A stretch of DNA of 64,000 nt, taken from Pseudomonadota bacterium (GTDB lineage Bacteria; Pseudomonadota; Alphaproteobacteria; Caulobacterales; Caulobacteraceae). The position numbers and the translations under genes were made by a program. This document shows, in pieces, positions 9,747 through 20,256 of the stretch. Location: contig CAUJHW010000070.1 of the NCBI GenBank assembly GCA_963205005.1, positions 1 to 64,000 on the forward strand, read 5' to 3'. Under the pieces are notes generated by a model. It was not told the DNA's origin and made no database searches. It saw only the letters and a list, made by a program, of their open reading frames with translations. Every line of letters starts with the position of its first letter. Positions within the stretch are counted from its first letter, which is position 1.

Positions 9747-10853
9747 CTAGGCGATCGAGAGACCGTAGAGTTCGACGACGTTGTCGTGGCATATGCGGTC
9801 GCGGGTGGCCGTGGACAGACCTCGGGTGTGTTCTTGGAGAACCGCTTGGGAGTTGGGCCAAGTGGAGTCCGAGTGAGGGAAATCGCTGGCCCACATCCAG
9901 CCGGCGCTCGTTCATCAGCTCCGTGGTGCTGAACGCGACCCAATCGTCCTGAAACGTGATGTAGATGTGCTCCTTGAAATAGTCGCTCGGCATGTGCGCG
10001 AGCGGCGGGGCCTTCATCCAGTAGCGATGGCGCTTGTAGGCGTGATCCATGCGGTACATGTAGTGCGGCGCCCACCCGGCGTCGGCCTCCACGCAGACGA
10101 TCTTCAGCTTAGGATGGCGGTCAAACACGCCGCCGAAGATCAGCGTGCCGATGATGTCCTGATTGCCGCGGATGATGGACAGGAAACTGTTGATCCGCGG
10201 TCCGCGAGGGTTCTGAGCGAGCGACCCCGATTTCGTCGTCAGGATGTGGAACGAGCGCGGCATGTCCAGTCCTCCGCCGTTCGGAAGACGGGCACCCAGA
10301 TCGGGTCGTCATAGTCGGCCTCGCCCGGATCTCCGGGCATCATCACGCCCTTGAACCCCGCGACGTGCGCTTGCCGCAGTTCGTCGACGCCGACCGCTTG
10401 CGTCTTCATCGAGACCTGGGCTAGCCCATAGAGGCGCTGCGGCGCGCTTCCGCACAATACCCTGCCAGCCATCGATTGTAGGCCTCGAAGCAGGCCTTCT
10501 TGAAATCGAAGTCGGGGTGGTTGCAGAGAAGCATCCCGACGGTGGGATAGATCAGCTCGGCCGCAACCCCGTCCAGGTCCTGATCGGCCAGGCGATGTTT
10601 CGGATCCCACCCGCTTCGCCACAGCTCCGCAAACGCACGCCGGCCGTCGTTATGTCCTTCGGGTCCTTGCCGGCCGCCGCGAGGAGCCCGAGGGGAACAG
10701 GGGTCGCCATCCCCTCGATGACGAAGGCGTCGCCGATGTTCGGGAGGCTGTGGATCCGTGGCGCGCCGTCGCGATATGCCGGATCGATGTGATCGACGTA
10801 CCAGTTCGGCGGTCGGTGATATGCGAGTCTGCCGAAATCGGCTTGCGGAGCAT
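9747..10853 (-). pseudogene. Amidohydrolase family 2 gene broken by several frameshifts
   Basis: Translating the minus strand piecewise gives an almost complete amidohydrolase_2 protein of about 365 residues. It begins MLRKPISADSHIT and contains LIYPTVGMLLCNHPDFDFKK, GFKGVMMPG, NQDIIGTLIFGGVFDRHPKL and FQDDWVAFSTTELMNERR, and ends in VVELYGLSIA. The frame changes at about 10814, 10631, 10442, 10267 and 9896, each by a one- or two-base indel, with no other stops. The intact parent would be a metal-dependent hydrolase or decarboxylase of the island. It is either recent decay or locally poor sequence. Flanking genes are intact, which argues for decay. Confidence 0.8.
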
Positions 10854-10965
10854 GTCCCTATCCTTCCTGAAATCCTAGCTTACCGCCTCATGACTTCACA
10901 GTCAGAACGCCGAGCGGCGGCGGCGTTGCGGGTCGCCGGAGGGGGCGGCGTCGTGCCGCCGCGCC

Positions 10966-12234
10966 TCAGTGAGCGTGAAGCTTCACGGGCAAGGCGGTGA
11001 AGCCCCGGATGATGTTGGAGTAGGTGCGTTGGGGCTCGCCGACGAGTTCTACCTGCCGAAACCGTTTTGCGATCTCCTCCCAGACGATCCGCAACTGGAG
11101 CTCGGCGAGGCGGTTGCCCATGCAGCGGTGAATTCCGAATCCAAACGACAGGTGATGGCGCGGGTTCGGCCGATCGATGATGAACTCGTCCGGTTGCGGA
11201 ATGACCTCGTCGTCGCGATTGCCGGACAGGTACCACATCACGACCTTGTCGCCCTTTGCGATGGTCTTGCCGCCGATTTCGACGTCCTGGAGCGCCGTGC
11301 GCCGCATGTGTGTGATGGGCGTCTGCCAGCGGATGATTTCCGACACCATGCCTGGAATGCGCGCCAACGGGTCACTCATCAGCTTGCGGTACTCGTCCGG
11401 CGCCTGGTTGAGCGCCACGACGCCGCCGCTGATCGAGTTGCGGGTCGTGTCGTTGCCGCCGACGATGAGGAGCAGCAGGTTCCCCATGAACTCGACGAAC
11501 GGCATATCCCGCGTCGCCGGGGCATGCGCCATCATCGAGATGAGGTCGGGTTGCGGGGGCGCTTTGGCCCGCTCGTCCCAGAGCGCCTTGAAGTACATTG
11601 CACATTCCAACAGTTCGTCGCGGCGCTGCTCGAAGGACGCGACGATGCCCGTCTCAGGTGAGGCGGTGGTGACGTCGGACCACCGGGTCAGCTTGCGCCG
11701 TTCGGCCCAAGGGAAGTCGAAGAGCGTAGCCAGGGTCATGGTCGTCAGCTCGATCGCGACGAGATCGACCCAATCGATCTCCTCGCCGACCGGAAGCGCG
11801 TCGAGGATCTCGCCGGCGCGGGCGCGGATGATCGGCTCGAGGAGCTTCAGGTTGCCCGGCGCAACTGCGGGGCTGACGGCGCGTCGCTGCTGATCGTGCT
11901 TGGGCGGATCCATCGCGATGAACATCTCGATGGGAACCGCGGCCTCGATGCTGTTGAGATCCTGGATCGCGATCCCACCCCACTTCGAGTCGGACGACAG
12001 CGCCTGATGGTTGGTGTCAGCCTGCACGATGTGGTCGAATTTGGTGAGTGACCAATAGGCCCCATTTGCGCTTTCCGCGCAGTAGTGGACGGGATCCTCA
12101 CGCCGCAGGCGGGCGAAGTAGTCGCCCACCACATCGGTCTGAAAGAGGATGGGTTTGCTGACATCGATTTGTGCAAGCGGAATCTCGTGGGCGCTGGGCC
12201 GCCGGGTTGGCGCGTCCAAGGAGAATGCGGTCAT
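10966..12234 (-). CDS. Cytochrome P450 (CYP124/125/142-like I-helix)
   Basis: A 422-residue P450. The heme motif is SFGFGIHRCMGN with the Cys ligand at residue 371. The ExxR motif is in SEIIRWQTP, and the I-helix is LLLIVGGNDTTRNSISGGV. The GNDTTRN/GNETTRN signature is typical of actinobacterial and proteobacterial P450s that hydroxylate the terminal methyl of sterol side chains or methyl-branched lipids (CYP124, CYP125, CYP142). This supports a branched isoprenoid or steroid-like substrate, but the assignment is by motif only. It is transcribed toward the frameshifted amidohydrolase. A separate promoter must lie in the 12235-12302 gap or further upstream with the BVMO gene. Confidence 0.93.
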   Translation of the reverse strand: MTAFSLDAPTRRPSAHEIPLAQIDVSKPILFQTDVVGDYFARLRREDPVHYCAESANGAYWSLTKFDHIVQADTNHQALSSDSKWGGIAIQDLNSIEAAVPIEMFIAMDPPKHDQQRRAVSPAVAPGNLKLLEPIIRARAGEILDALPVGEEIDWVDLVAIELTTMTLATLFDFPWAERRKLTRWSDVTTASPETGIVASFEQRRDELLECAMYFKALWDERAKAPPQPDLISMMAHAPATRDMPFVEFMGNLLLLIVGGNDTTRNSISGGVVALNQAPDEYRKLMSDPLARIPGMVSEIIRWQTPITHMRRTALQDVEIGGKTIAKGDKVVMWYLSGNRDDEVIPQPDEFIIDRPNPRHHLSFGFGIHRCMGNRLAELQLRIVWEEIAKRFRQVELVGEPQRTYSNIIRGFTALPVKLHAH

Positions 12235-12302
12235 CTTGCTGGGCTCCTACAGGGGGCGGTCCCCCGCTCGGTGATCGGTGTCGAGGCTCTGATCCCTGGG
12301 CC

Positions 12303-14355
<2,053 letters not shown>

Positions 14356-14359
<4 letters not shown>

Positions 14360-15546
14360 ATGTCGTTCCGAAGGATGGCGAGGCTGCCGTCGCCGAGATC
14401 GCCCCAACCCGTGACGAGACCCATGCGAGCGCCCCGGACCTGACGCTCGCCAGCGTCGCCTCGGAGTTGGCGCACCGCCTCGACGACATGGTTCAGACCC
14501 CAGACGTGCGCCTCGCTCAGGAGCCCCCCGTGCGTGTTGAGCGGACGTCGGCCTCCGAGGCGGAGCTGGCCGTCCTTGACGACATCGTAGACACCGCCTG
14601 GCTCGCACAATCCGAGCGCCTCGAGCTGCAGCAGGACCACGTAGGTGAAGCAGTCGTACACCTGGAGGAAGTCCATCTCGTCGATCGACACGCCCGCCAT
14701 CCCCAGGGCGCGCGGCGCGGCGTAGCTCAGCCCGATCTTGAACATGTCGGGGCGCGACGGGATGTCGTCGGCGGGATAGGGATGCCCTTCGGCGGCTCCC
14801 GCGATGTAGACGGGCCGATGCGGCAAGTCCTTCGCCCGCTCGGCGCTGGTCACGACCACGGCGCACGCGCCGTCGGTCTCGAGACAGCAGTCGTAGAGCC
14901 GGAAGGGCTCCGCGATCCAGCGCGCGTCGAAATAGGTCTCCACGTCCAGCGGCCGCCCATAGGTGAGGGCCCGCGGGTTGAGCTGCGCATGTTCGCGACA
15001 AGCGAGCGCGACTTCCGCCATCGCCTGGCCCGGAACGCGGTACAGCTGCTTGTGCCGCATCGCCAGCCACGCGTACATCTGCACAGGCAGGGTCACGCCG
15101 TGGGGCAGATAGAAGCCCTGGATCGTCCGCGTCAGCGTGTTCATGTTCATCGGCCGCTGCGGCGGCGCGCCCGCCTTCGGTCGTAGCGCTGAAAAGCCGT
15201 TCCAGCCGAGCACGACGAGCACGTTGTCGGCGATCCCCGCAGCGACCGCCATCGCCGCGTTCTGAAGGGCCGTGGTCGGGCTGGCGCCCCCCATGTGTAC
15301 GGTTGAGGCGTAGCGCAGTACGTCGACGCCCAGGTTTGCGGCGAGTTCCTCGGACGTCGTGTAGATGGGGGGCGGAACCATGCCGTCGATGTCGCGCGGC
15401 GCAAGACCCGCATCGGCGATGGCCCGCCGGGACGCCTCCAACATCAGGTCCACGGCCGTGCGTTCGGATCCCTTGACGTAGGGCGTCTCGCCGATCCCGA
15501 CGATCGCGGCCTTGTCGGCGAAATGGAATTGTTCGCGGCTCATCAT
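14356..15546 (-). CDS. Thiolase-like protein (lipid-transfer/Ltp2-type, probable aldolase)
   Basis: A 396-residue thiolase-fold protein of the SCP-x/lipid-transfer group. It has the duplicated thiolase fold, with [10 protein letters not shown] where canonical thiolases have the nucleophilic Cys: the position after GGA is Ser 89, so classical thiolysis is unlikely. The C-terminal half keeps [14 protein letters not shown] and [14 protein letters not shown], the second active-site region. Cys-less members next to a DUF35 partner act as retro-aldolases that remove a C2 or C3 unit from a beta-hydroxyacyl-CoA. The four-base overlap with the DUF35 gene fits that model. The aldolase activity is inferred. 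Confidence 0.85.
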
Positions 15547-15549
15547 CTG

Positions 15550-16644
15550 TCAGACCGGTGGAATGAGGCAGGAATGAATGGACTCCTCGCCCTCGACCTG
15601 GCGCGCCAGCGTCCGGATGGCCCGCTCGGCCTGCTCGAGGGGAAAATCGTGCGTGTGCATGATCTCGAGCGGCGTTGTGCGGGCGTGGATCAGATCGATC
15701 GCCTTGCGGTAGCCGGACGACGTCACGCCGATGACGCCCCTGATGGTGATTTCGTTCAGGACGATCAGATCGGACACGAAGTCATCGACGGGCTTGAAGC
15801 CCTTGACGCCCGCGAGCACGATCGTTCCGCCGGGCCGGACATAGCCCAGGGCGTCGCGCACGGGTTCGGTCGCGTAGGAGGTGACCTCCACCACCACGTC
15901 GGCGCCGCGGCCACCGGTGTAACTCTTGATCCGCTCCAGCGCCGGCTCGTTGTCGACGTCGATCGTGTGGTCGGCGCCGAGCCGCCGCGCGATCTCCAGC
16001 TTGCGAGCGTCGGCGGACCGGCCGGTCACGATGATCTTTCCGGCGCCAGCATGGCGCGCGGCGACCACGCTCGCCAGGCCTCGCTGTCCCGGGCCCAGGA
16101 TCAGGACCGTGTCCCCGACCTGTGTCTGGGGCACCTCGACCGCCCACCGGAACCCGGCGCCGAGCGGATTGAACATCACCGCGAGTTCGGGCGGGAGGGC
16201 AGGATCCATCCTGTGCAGGATCGCATTCGGCGCAAGCCACATGTACTGGGCGTAGGCGCCCCAAAGCCCCGGCTCCGAGCTCAGGGGAATGTACGAGTAG
16301 ATCTGCCGGTGGCTGCAGAGGTGGTAGCGCCCGCCCAGGCAGGTGTCGCAGCAGTGGCAAGCCAGCATGGTTTCGACCGCAACGCGGTCGCCGACATCGA
16401 CACCCCAACGCCGCGCCGCGCGGTCGCCGATGGCCGCGATCACCCCGAGCGGCTCATGGCCCGGCACGACGGGCGTCGGGACGCGCAGGACACCCTCGAA
16501 CTGCTCGTAGTCGCTCCCGCAGATACCACAGGCTTCAACCCGGAGAATGGCGCTGTCGTCGTCGATCGCCGGCATCGGCAGCTCGCGGGCCTCGAGGCGC
16601 CGCGGACCGGTCTGCACCATGGCGAGCGTGGTTTTCGGCAACAT
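15550..16644 (-). CDS. Zinc-dependent alcohol dehydrogenase (MDR family)
   Basis: A 364-residue medium-chain dehydrogenase/reductase that oxidises an alcohol with NAD(P). Catalytic-zinc ligands are in CGICGSDYEQFEG (about residues 38-50) and GHEPLGV. The structural-zinc lobe is CHCCDTCLGGRYHLC with four Cys. The nucleotide-binding segment VLILGPGQRGLASVVAA sits in the middle. It is placed just upstream of the thiolase-like gene (3-base gap) as the first gene of a minus-strand operon ADH-thiolase-DUF35-BVMO. It likely oxidises a hydroxyl group made by a P450 or hydratase. It diverges from the CMD gene across an 85-bp spacer. Confidence 0.92.
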   Translation of the reverse strand: MLPKTTLAMVQTGPRRLEARELPMPAIDDDSAILRVEACGICGSDYEQFEGVLRVPTPVVPGHEPLGVIAAIGDRAARRWGVDVGDRVAVETMLACHCCDTCLGGRYHLCSHRQIYSYIPLSSEPGLWGAYAQYMWLAPNAILHRMDPALPPELAVMFNPLGAGFRWAVEVPQTQVGDTVLILGPGQRGLASVVAARHAGAGKIIVTGRSADARKLEIARRLGADHTIDVDNEPALERIKSYTGGRGADVVVEVTSYATEPVRDALGYVRPGGTIVLAGVKGFKPVDDFVSDLIVLNEITIRGVIGVTSSGYRKAIDLIHARTTPLEIMHTHDFPLEQAERAIRTLARQVEGEESIHSCLIPPV

Positions 16645-16729
16645 CCAAGAACCCGATCAAGGCTAGACGTCCATAACATGCTTGTGTCACACCTAACGCA
16701 TATCCGTGTGATGACGCAAGAGACCCAAG
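16645..16729. promoter_or_regulatory. Divergent promoter region between ADH and CMD operons
   Basis: The 85-bp spacer must hold promoters for both operons. It contains GTGTCACAC, an odd 9-bp palindrome at about 16685-16693, followed by a further GTGTGATGAC half. Such spaced inverted repeats are plausible binding sites for the IclR-type regulator encoded at 18168. Its binding site is not known, so this is inference from symmetry and position. Confidence 0.3.
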
Positions 16730-17314
16730 ATGCGCGTGGAACCCCGGGTGCCGATGCTGGATCTGCCCGATGCGCGCGACGCGGCGCGCCGGCATGGGCT
16801 GCCCGAAGCCTTCGCCGAGCTGAGCGTGTTCCGCATCCTGTTACGCCACCCGACGGTGGCGCAGCGCCTCGGCGACCTGTTGCAGACGCTCCTGTTCACC
16901 GGGAACGCGCTCGACCCGCGGCTCCGCGAGTTGCTCATCCTCCGGATCGGTTGGCGGACGGGCGCAGTCTACGAATGGACCCAGCACTGGCGGGTCGCAC
17001 GCGGCCTGGATATCCCCGAAGCCGATCTCCTGGCGGTGCGGCGTTGGCGCGAGGCGGCGGAACTCAGCGAGGCTGATCGGGCCGTCCTGCAGGCGACCGA
17101 CGACACCCTCGACAAAGGAGCCATCGGCGACGAGGCGTGGGCGGCCTGCTGCCGCCACCTCCGCTCGGATCAGGAGCGGATCGAGCTGGTCATCGCCTTG
17201 GGAAACTGGACCATGTTCTCGCAGCTGCTGCGAAGCCTGCAGGCGCCGCTCGAAGACGGGGTCGCGGCCTGGCCGCCGGATGGTGAAGTCCCTTTCGTCG
17301 GAGCCCAACCCTGA
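16730..17314 (+). CDS. Carboxymuconolactone decarboxylase (CMD/AhpD-fold) family protein
   Basis: A 194-residue alpha-helical protein of the CMD/AhpD superfamily. The signature region RELLILRIGWRTGAVYEWTQHWRVA is at about residues 64-88, matching the ELxILRxA...EWxxHxxxA pattern. The peroxidase-type CxxC pair is absent, so it is not an AhpD peroxidase. Paralogues of this kind are common in aromatic and steroid catabolic operons with no firm activity assigned. Its stop overlaps the start of the MaoC gene by one base (TGATG), so it is the first gene of the operon CMD-MaoC-IclR. Confidence 0.85.
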   Translation: MRVEPRVPMLDLPDARDAARRHGLPEAFAELSVFRILLRHPTVAQRLGDLLQTLLFTGNALDPRLRELLILRIGWRTGAVYEWTQHWRVARGLDIPEADLLAVRRWREAAELSEADRAVLQATDDTLDKGAIGDEAWAACCRHLRSDQERIELVIALGNWTMFSQLLRSLQAPLEDGVAAWPPDGEVPFVGAQP

Positions 17315-18159
17315 TGCCGCGCAAACCGATCTCGGCCGATCTCGTCGGTCTCACGCTCCCTGCCGTGACGCGCACCTGGTCCCCGCGCGACGCGATCCTC
17401 TATGCGCTCGGCGTCGGCGCGAGACCCGCCGAGGATCTCGAGTACGTCTACGAAGGCCGAGGCCCCAAGGTGCTGCCGACCTTCGCCGTGATCGCGGGCG
17501 GCGGGGCCATGAGCGCCGTCATGCGAGACGTCGACATGCGTCTGGAGATGCTGCTGCACGGAGAGCAGTCCGTTGAGCTTTTCCGACCCCTTCCTCCGCA
17601 GGCCGAGGTGACGGTGACGGGGCGGATCACCGAGGTTTGGGACAAGGGCAAGGCCGCCGTCATCGGCATCGAAAGTCACGGGTTCGACAGCGACGGCGAG
17701 CTGTTCCGGACCCACGCCACCCTGTTCGTGCGGGGCGGCGGAGGCTTCGGCGGCGAGAGAGGCCCAGCCTCCGCCGACGCGGCGCCACCGGCGCGCGCGG
17801 CGGACATCACCGTGGCGTTTGAGACACGCCCGGAACAGGGCGCCATCTACCGCCTCTCCGGCGACCTGAACCCGATTCACATCGATCCGGATTTCGCGCT
17901 GAAGGGCGGCTTTCCGGCGCCCTTCATGCACGGCCTCTGCACCTATGGCGTCGTCGGCCGTGCGATCCTGCGGGAACTATGCCATGACGACCCCGCAGCG
18001 TTTCGCGCCATGCGGGGCCGCTTCGCAGATCGTGTGGGCTTTGGCGACACCATCACGACGCGCATCTGGCGGGACGGGCCCGGTCGGGCCCTCGTGCAGG
18101 CCGAGACTCAGGACGGCCGGATCGTGCTGTCCAACGCCGAGGCGAGGTTCACGGAGTAG
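17314..18159 (+). CDS. MaoC-like enoyl-CoA hydratase (2-enoyl-CoA hydratase 2)
   Basis: A 281-residue double hot-dog protein. The N-terminal half (about 1-150) is a MaoC_dehydrat_N-type hot dog. The C-terminal half carries the hydratase-2 motif YRLSGDLNPIHIDPDFA at about residues 188-204, with the catalytic Asp and His, followed by GGFPAPFMHGLCTYGV. It would add water to a trans-2-enoyl-CoA to give the R-3-hydroxyacyl-CoA, the step that follows the ACAD pair and precedes the aldolase or dehydrogenase step. It is translationally coupled to the CMD gene upstream, and the IclR gene begins 8 bases downstream. Confidence 0.92.
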   Translation: MPRKPISADLVGLTLPAVTRTWSPRDAILYALGVGARPAEDLEYVYEGRGPKVLPTFAVIAGGGAMSAVMRDVDMRLEMLLHGEQSVELFRPLPPQAEVTVTGRITEVWDKGKAAVIGIESHGFDSDGELFRTHATLFVRGGGGFGGERGPASADAAPPARAADITVAFETRPEQGAIYRLSGDLNPIHIDPDFALKGGFPAPFMHGLCTYGVVGRAILRELCHDDPAAFRAMRGRFADRVGFGDTITTRIWRDGPGRALVQAETQDGRIVLSNAEARFTE

Positions 18160-18167
18160 GTTCGTCC

Positions 18168-18938
18168 ATGCGCAGTCCCGACGCTTCCATCGTCAAGTCC
18201 GCCGCTCGGACGCTTGAGATCTTCGAGTATTTCGACGCCGTGCGGCGTCCGGCGCCCATCCACGACGTCGCGCAGGCGCTGGGCTATCCGCATTCGAGCA
18301 CCGCGGCGCTGCTGCGCAGCCTAGCGGACCTCGGCTACCTCGAATACTCGATCACGGACAAGACGTTCTTTCCTTCCATCCGCGTGTCGCTGCTGGGCCA
18401 CTGGGTCGGCGAGGAAATCCTCTCGCTCCGAGGCATCCAGCACCAGATGCGCGCGATCGCAGATGCGACCGGCATGACCGTTGTGCTCGGGTCGATCAGC
18501 GACGGCTACTGCCAGTACGTGCGTGTGCTCGAGGCGGAAACGCCGATCCGATATCACGTGAAGGCCGGCGACCGGCGGTGCCTGGCTCGCTCCACGCTGG
18601 GCCACGTCCTGCTTGGACAAGAGCCTGAGGAACGCCGACGCATTCTGATCCTCCGGGCCCTGGCGACGTGGGATGGACCCGAGGCCGCGCCGGCCGCGGA
18701 GGTCATCGAGAAGCAAGCCGGCCAGGCTGCCGCCCGGGGCTTCGCGTTCAACGTCGGGCTGGTGACGCCGCACGCCGCCATGCTCGCCGTCCCGCTGCGC
18801 GCGGGCTACGCCAACCGGCCGCTCGCCCTCGCGGTGGCGGCCGCCGAGCCCTTCTTCCAGGGGCGCAGGACGGAAATCCTCGACATTCTCCGAAGCGCCC
18901 TTACCGACCTCGCGCCTGCTGAACGGGCCTCGGCCTAG
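18168..18938 (+). CDS. IclR-family transcriptional regulator
   Basis: A 256-residue IclR regulator. The N-terminal winged helix-turn-helix is at about residues 10-70 (DVAQALGYPHSSTAALLRSLADLGYL). The C-terminal effector-binding domain is at about 85-250, with the usual small-molecule pocket fold. IclR proteins typically sense an aromatic or organic-acid intermediate and act on adjacent divergent promoters. As the last gene of the CMD-MaoC operon it probably controls that operon and the divergent ADH operon. The effector is unknown. Confidence 0.92.
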   Translation: MRSPDASIVKSAARTLEIFEYFDAVRRPAPIHDVAQALGYPHSSTAALLRSLADLGYLEYSITDKTFFPSIRVSLLGHWVGEEILSLRGIQHQMRAIADATGMTVVLGSISDGYCQYVRVLEAETPIRYHVKAGDRRCLARSTLGHVLLGQEPEERRRILILRALATWDGPEAAPAAEVIEKQAGQAAARGFAFNVGLVTPHAAMLAVPLRAGYANRPLALAVAAAEPFFQGRRTEILDILRSALTDLAPAERASA

Positions 18939-18950
18939 GTTTGCCCGCCC

Positions 18951-19733
18951 TCAGCGCAGGGCGCTCAGGGGCTGCGACACGTCACCGTAGCCGGCGTCGG
19001 GCGGGATCACGAGCACACGCGCTCCATCCCGCACCGTGACTTCGGGCAGCACCGTGACCAACGTCCGGGCCTGGGCGCGGTCCAGGCATTCGCGCGCAGT
19101 CTGGGCCTCCGCGAGGAGTCGCAGGTTCATAAGGGTCGGGAAGATGATGGTGCGCTCGCCCGACGCGGCCATTCGTACGGCCTCTGCGGGCGCAATCCAT
19201 TCCGCGTCGACGGTTTCGCGCCCGTCGCAGGCCGCCACTTGTCCCGGCGGAGCGTGCAAGACGTAGAACCATGTATCGAAACGCTTCGGCATCATGGTGG
19301 GCGTGATCCAGCGGGCGAAGACGGCCAGATCGTCGAGCCGAAGTTTGACGCCGAGATCGCGCACCACGTCGATGAAAGCGAGCTCACCGGCGTCCACTGC
19401 GCTGCGGACCGACGCGTCGCACGGCGCCTCGAACGGCGCGCCGTCCGAAGACTGCGCGAGCAGAATGCCCGCCTCCTCGAAGGCCTCTCGGATTGCTCCA
19501 ATGCGCAAGGTCCGCTGCACGGCATCCAGCTTGTCCCACCCCAACGCATGCTGTGCCCAACCTTGATCGCTGTCGCCCGCGTGGGTCTTGCCGCCCGGAA
19601 ACACCAGGGCACCGGAAGCGAAATCGATCTGATGGTGACGCTTTACCATCAGGACCTGAAACTCCGGCTGATCGCGCAGCAGCAGCACCGTCGCGGCCGG
19701 CTTCGGTTCGGGCGCTTGTGGCGCGTCGGGCAT
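18951..19733 (-). CDS. Nudix hydrolase, NUDT19-like (CoA/acyl-CoA diphosphatase)
   Basis: A 260-residue Nudix protein. The Nudix box is split: FPGGKTHAGD starts at about residue 46, but the REAFEEAGILL half comes only after an insertion of about 20-25 residues. An interrupted Nudix box is characteristic of NUDT19/RP2p-type hydrolases, which cleave CoA and acyl-CoA at the diphosphate. That role would fit an island working on CoA thioesters, where it could recycle or limit accumulated CoA esters. It converges on the IclR gene and is followed upstream by the thioesterase gene. Confidence 0.82.
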   Translation of the reverse strand: MPDAPQAPEPKPAATVLLLRDQPEFQVLMVKRHHQIDFASGALVFPGGKTHAGDSDQGWAQHALGWDKLDAVQRTLRIGAIREAFEEAGILLAQSSDGAPFEAPCDASVRSAVDAGELAFIDVVRDLGVKLRLDDLAVFARWITPTMMPKRFDTWFYVLHAPPGQVAACDGRETVDAEWIAPAEAVRMAASGERTIIFPTLMNLRLLAEAQTARECLDRAQARTLVTVLPEVTVRDGARVLVIPPDAGYGDVSQPLSALR

Positions 19734-19796
19734 CCTGGCTCTCCCTGAAAACCCGCATGGCGGGCGCTGTGTACACTGTGCCGGCGGGCGGCGACG

Positions 19797-20243
19797 CTAG
19801 CCCTTTGGCCGGGGGTTCTGGATCAGTACGGTTCCCTGGGCCGAGCCGCATAGCCGGCCCTCGTTCTCCATCTCGATCCGCACGACGGCCGTCTGTTTGC
19901 TCATCGAGAGAATCTCGGCGTGCGCGCGCACCGCCCCCGTGGAGACCGGCGCCAGCAGGTTGATCTTGAACTCTGTCGTCGCGGCCCACTGCCCCTTCTC
20001 CATGTGCGGGTAACACACGCATCCCAGCACATGGTCGCAAAGCGCCGAGAGGACACCCCCGTGCATGTTGCCGAAGCTCGTCAACAGTTTTGGATCGACA
20101 GTCATCTCCGCCGTGAGGCGTCCAGCCTCGATGTTGGTCACTCGGATACCGAGGAACTCGGGCAGGCCCGTCATCCGGTTGCTACTGGCGATGAAGCCGT
20201 CGACCATCTCGGGATGGAAGTCGGGCATGCGGCGCGCGATCAT
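19797..20243 (-). CDS. PaaI-type hot-dog acyl-CoA thioesterase
   Basis: A 148-residue single hot-dog thioesterase. The PaaI/4HBT signature GNMHGGVLSALCDHVLGC is at about residues 58-75, with the HGG turn and the catalytic Asp. It would hydrolyse a dead-end or end-product acyl-CoA and release CoA. The start at 20243 follows GGGAGGTTACG, a good SD; the open frame continues further upstream only through the nitronate-monooxygenase gene. It sits 13 bases downstream of that gene and is probably co-transcribed with it and the enoyl-CoA hydratase gene. Confidence 0.88.
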   Translation of the reverse strand: MIARRMPDFHPEMVDGFIASSNRMTGLPEFLGIRVTNIEAGRLTAEMTVDPKLLTSFGNMHGGVLSALCDHVLGCVCYPHMEKGQWAATTEFKINLLAPVSTGAVRAHAEILSMSKQTAVVRIEMENEGRLCGSAQGTVLIQNPRPKG

Positions 20244-20256
20244 CGTAACCTCCCGA

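Noticed and set aside
15523-17076. A 517-codon plus-strand open frame across the ADH gene and CMD start
   Set aside because: It covers two real genes in wrong frames and has no domain signature.
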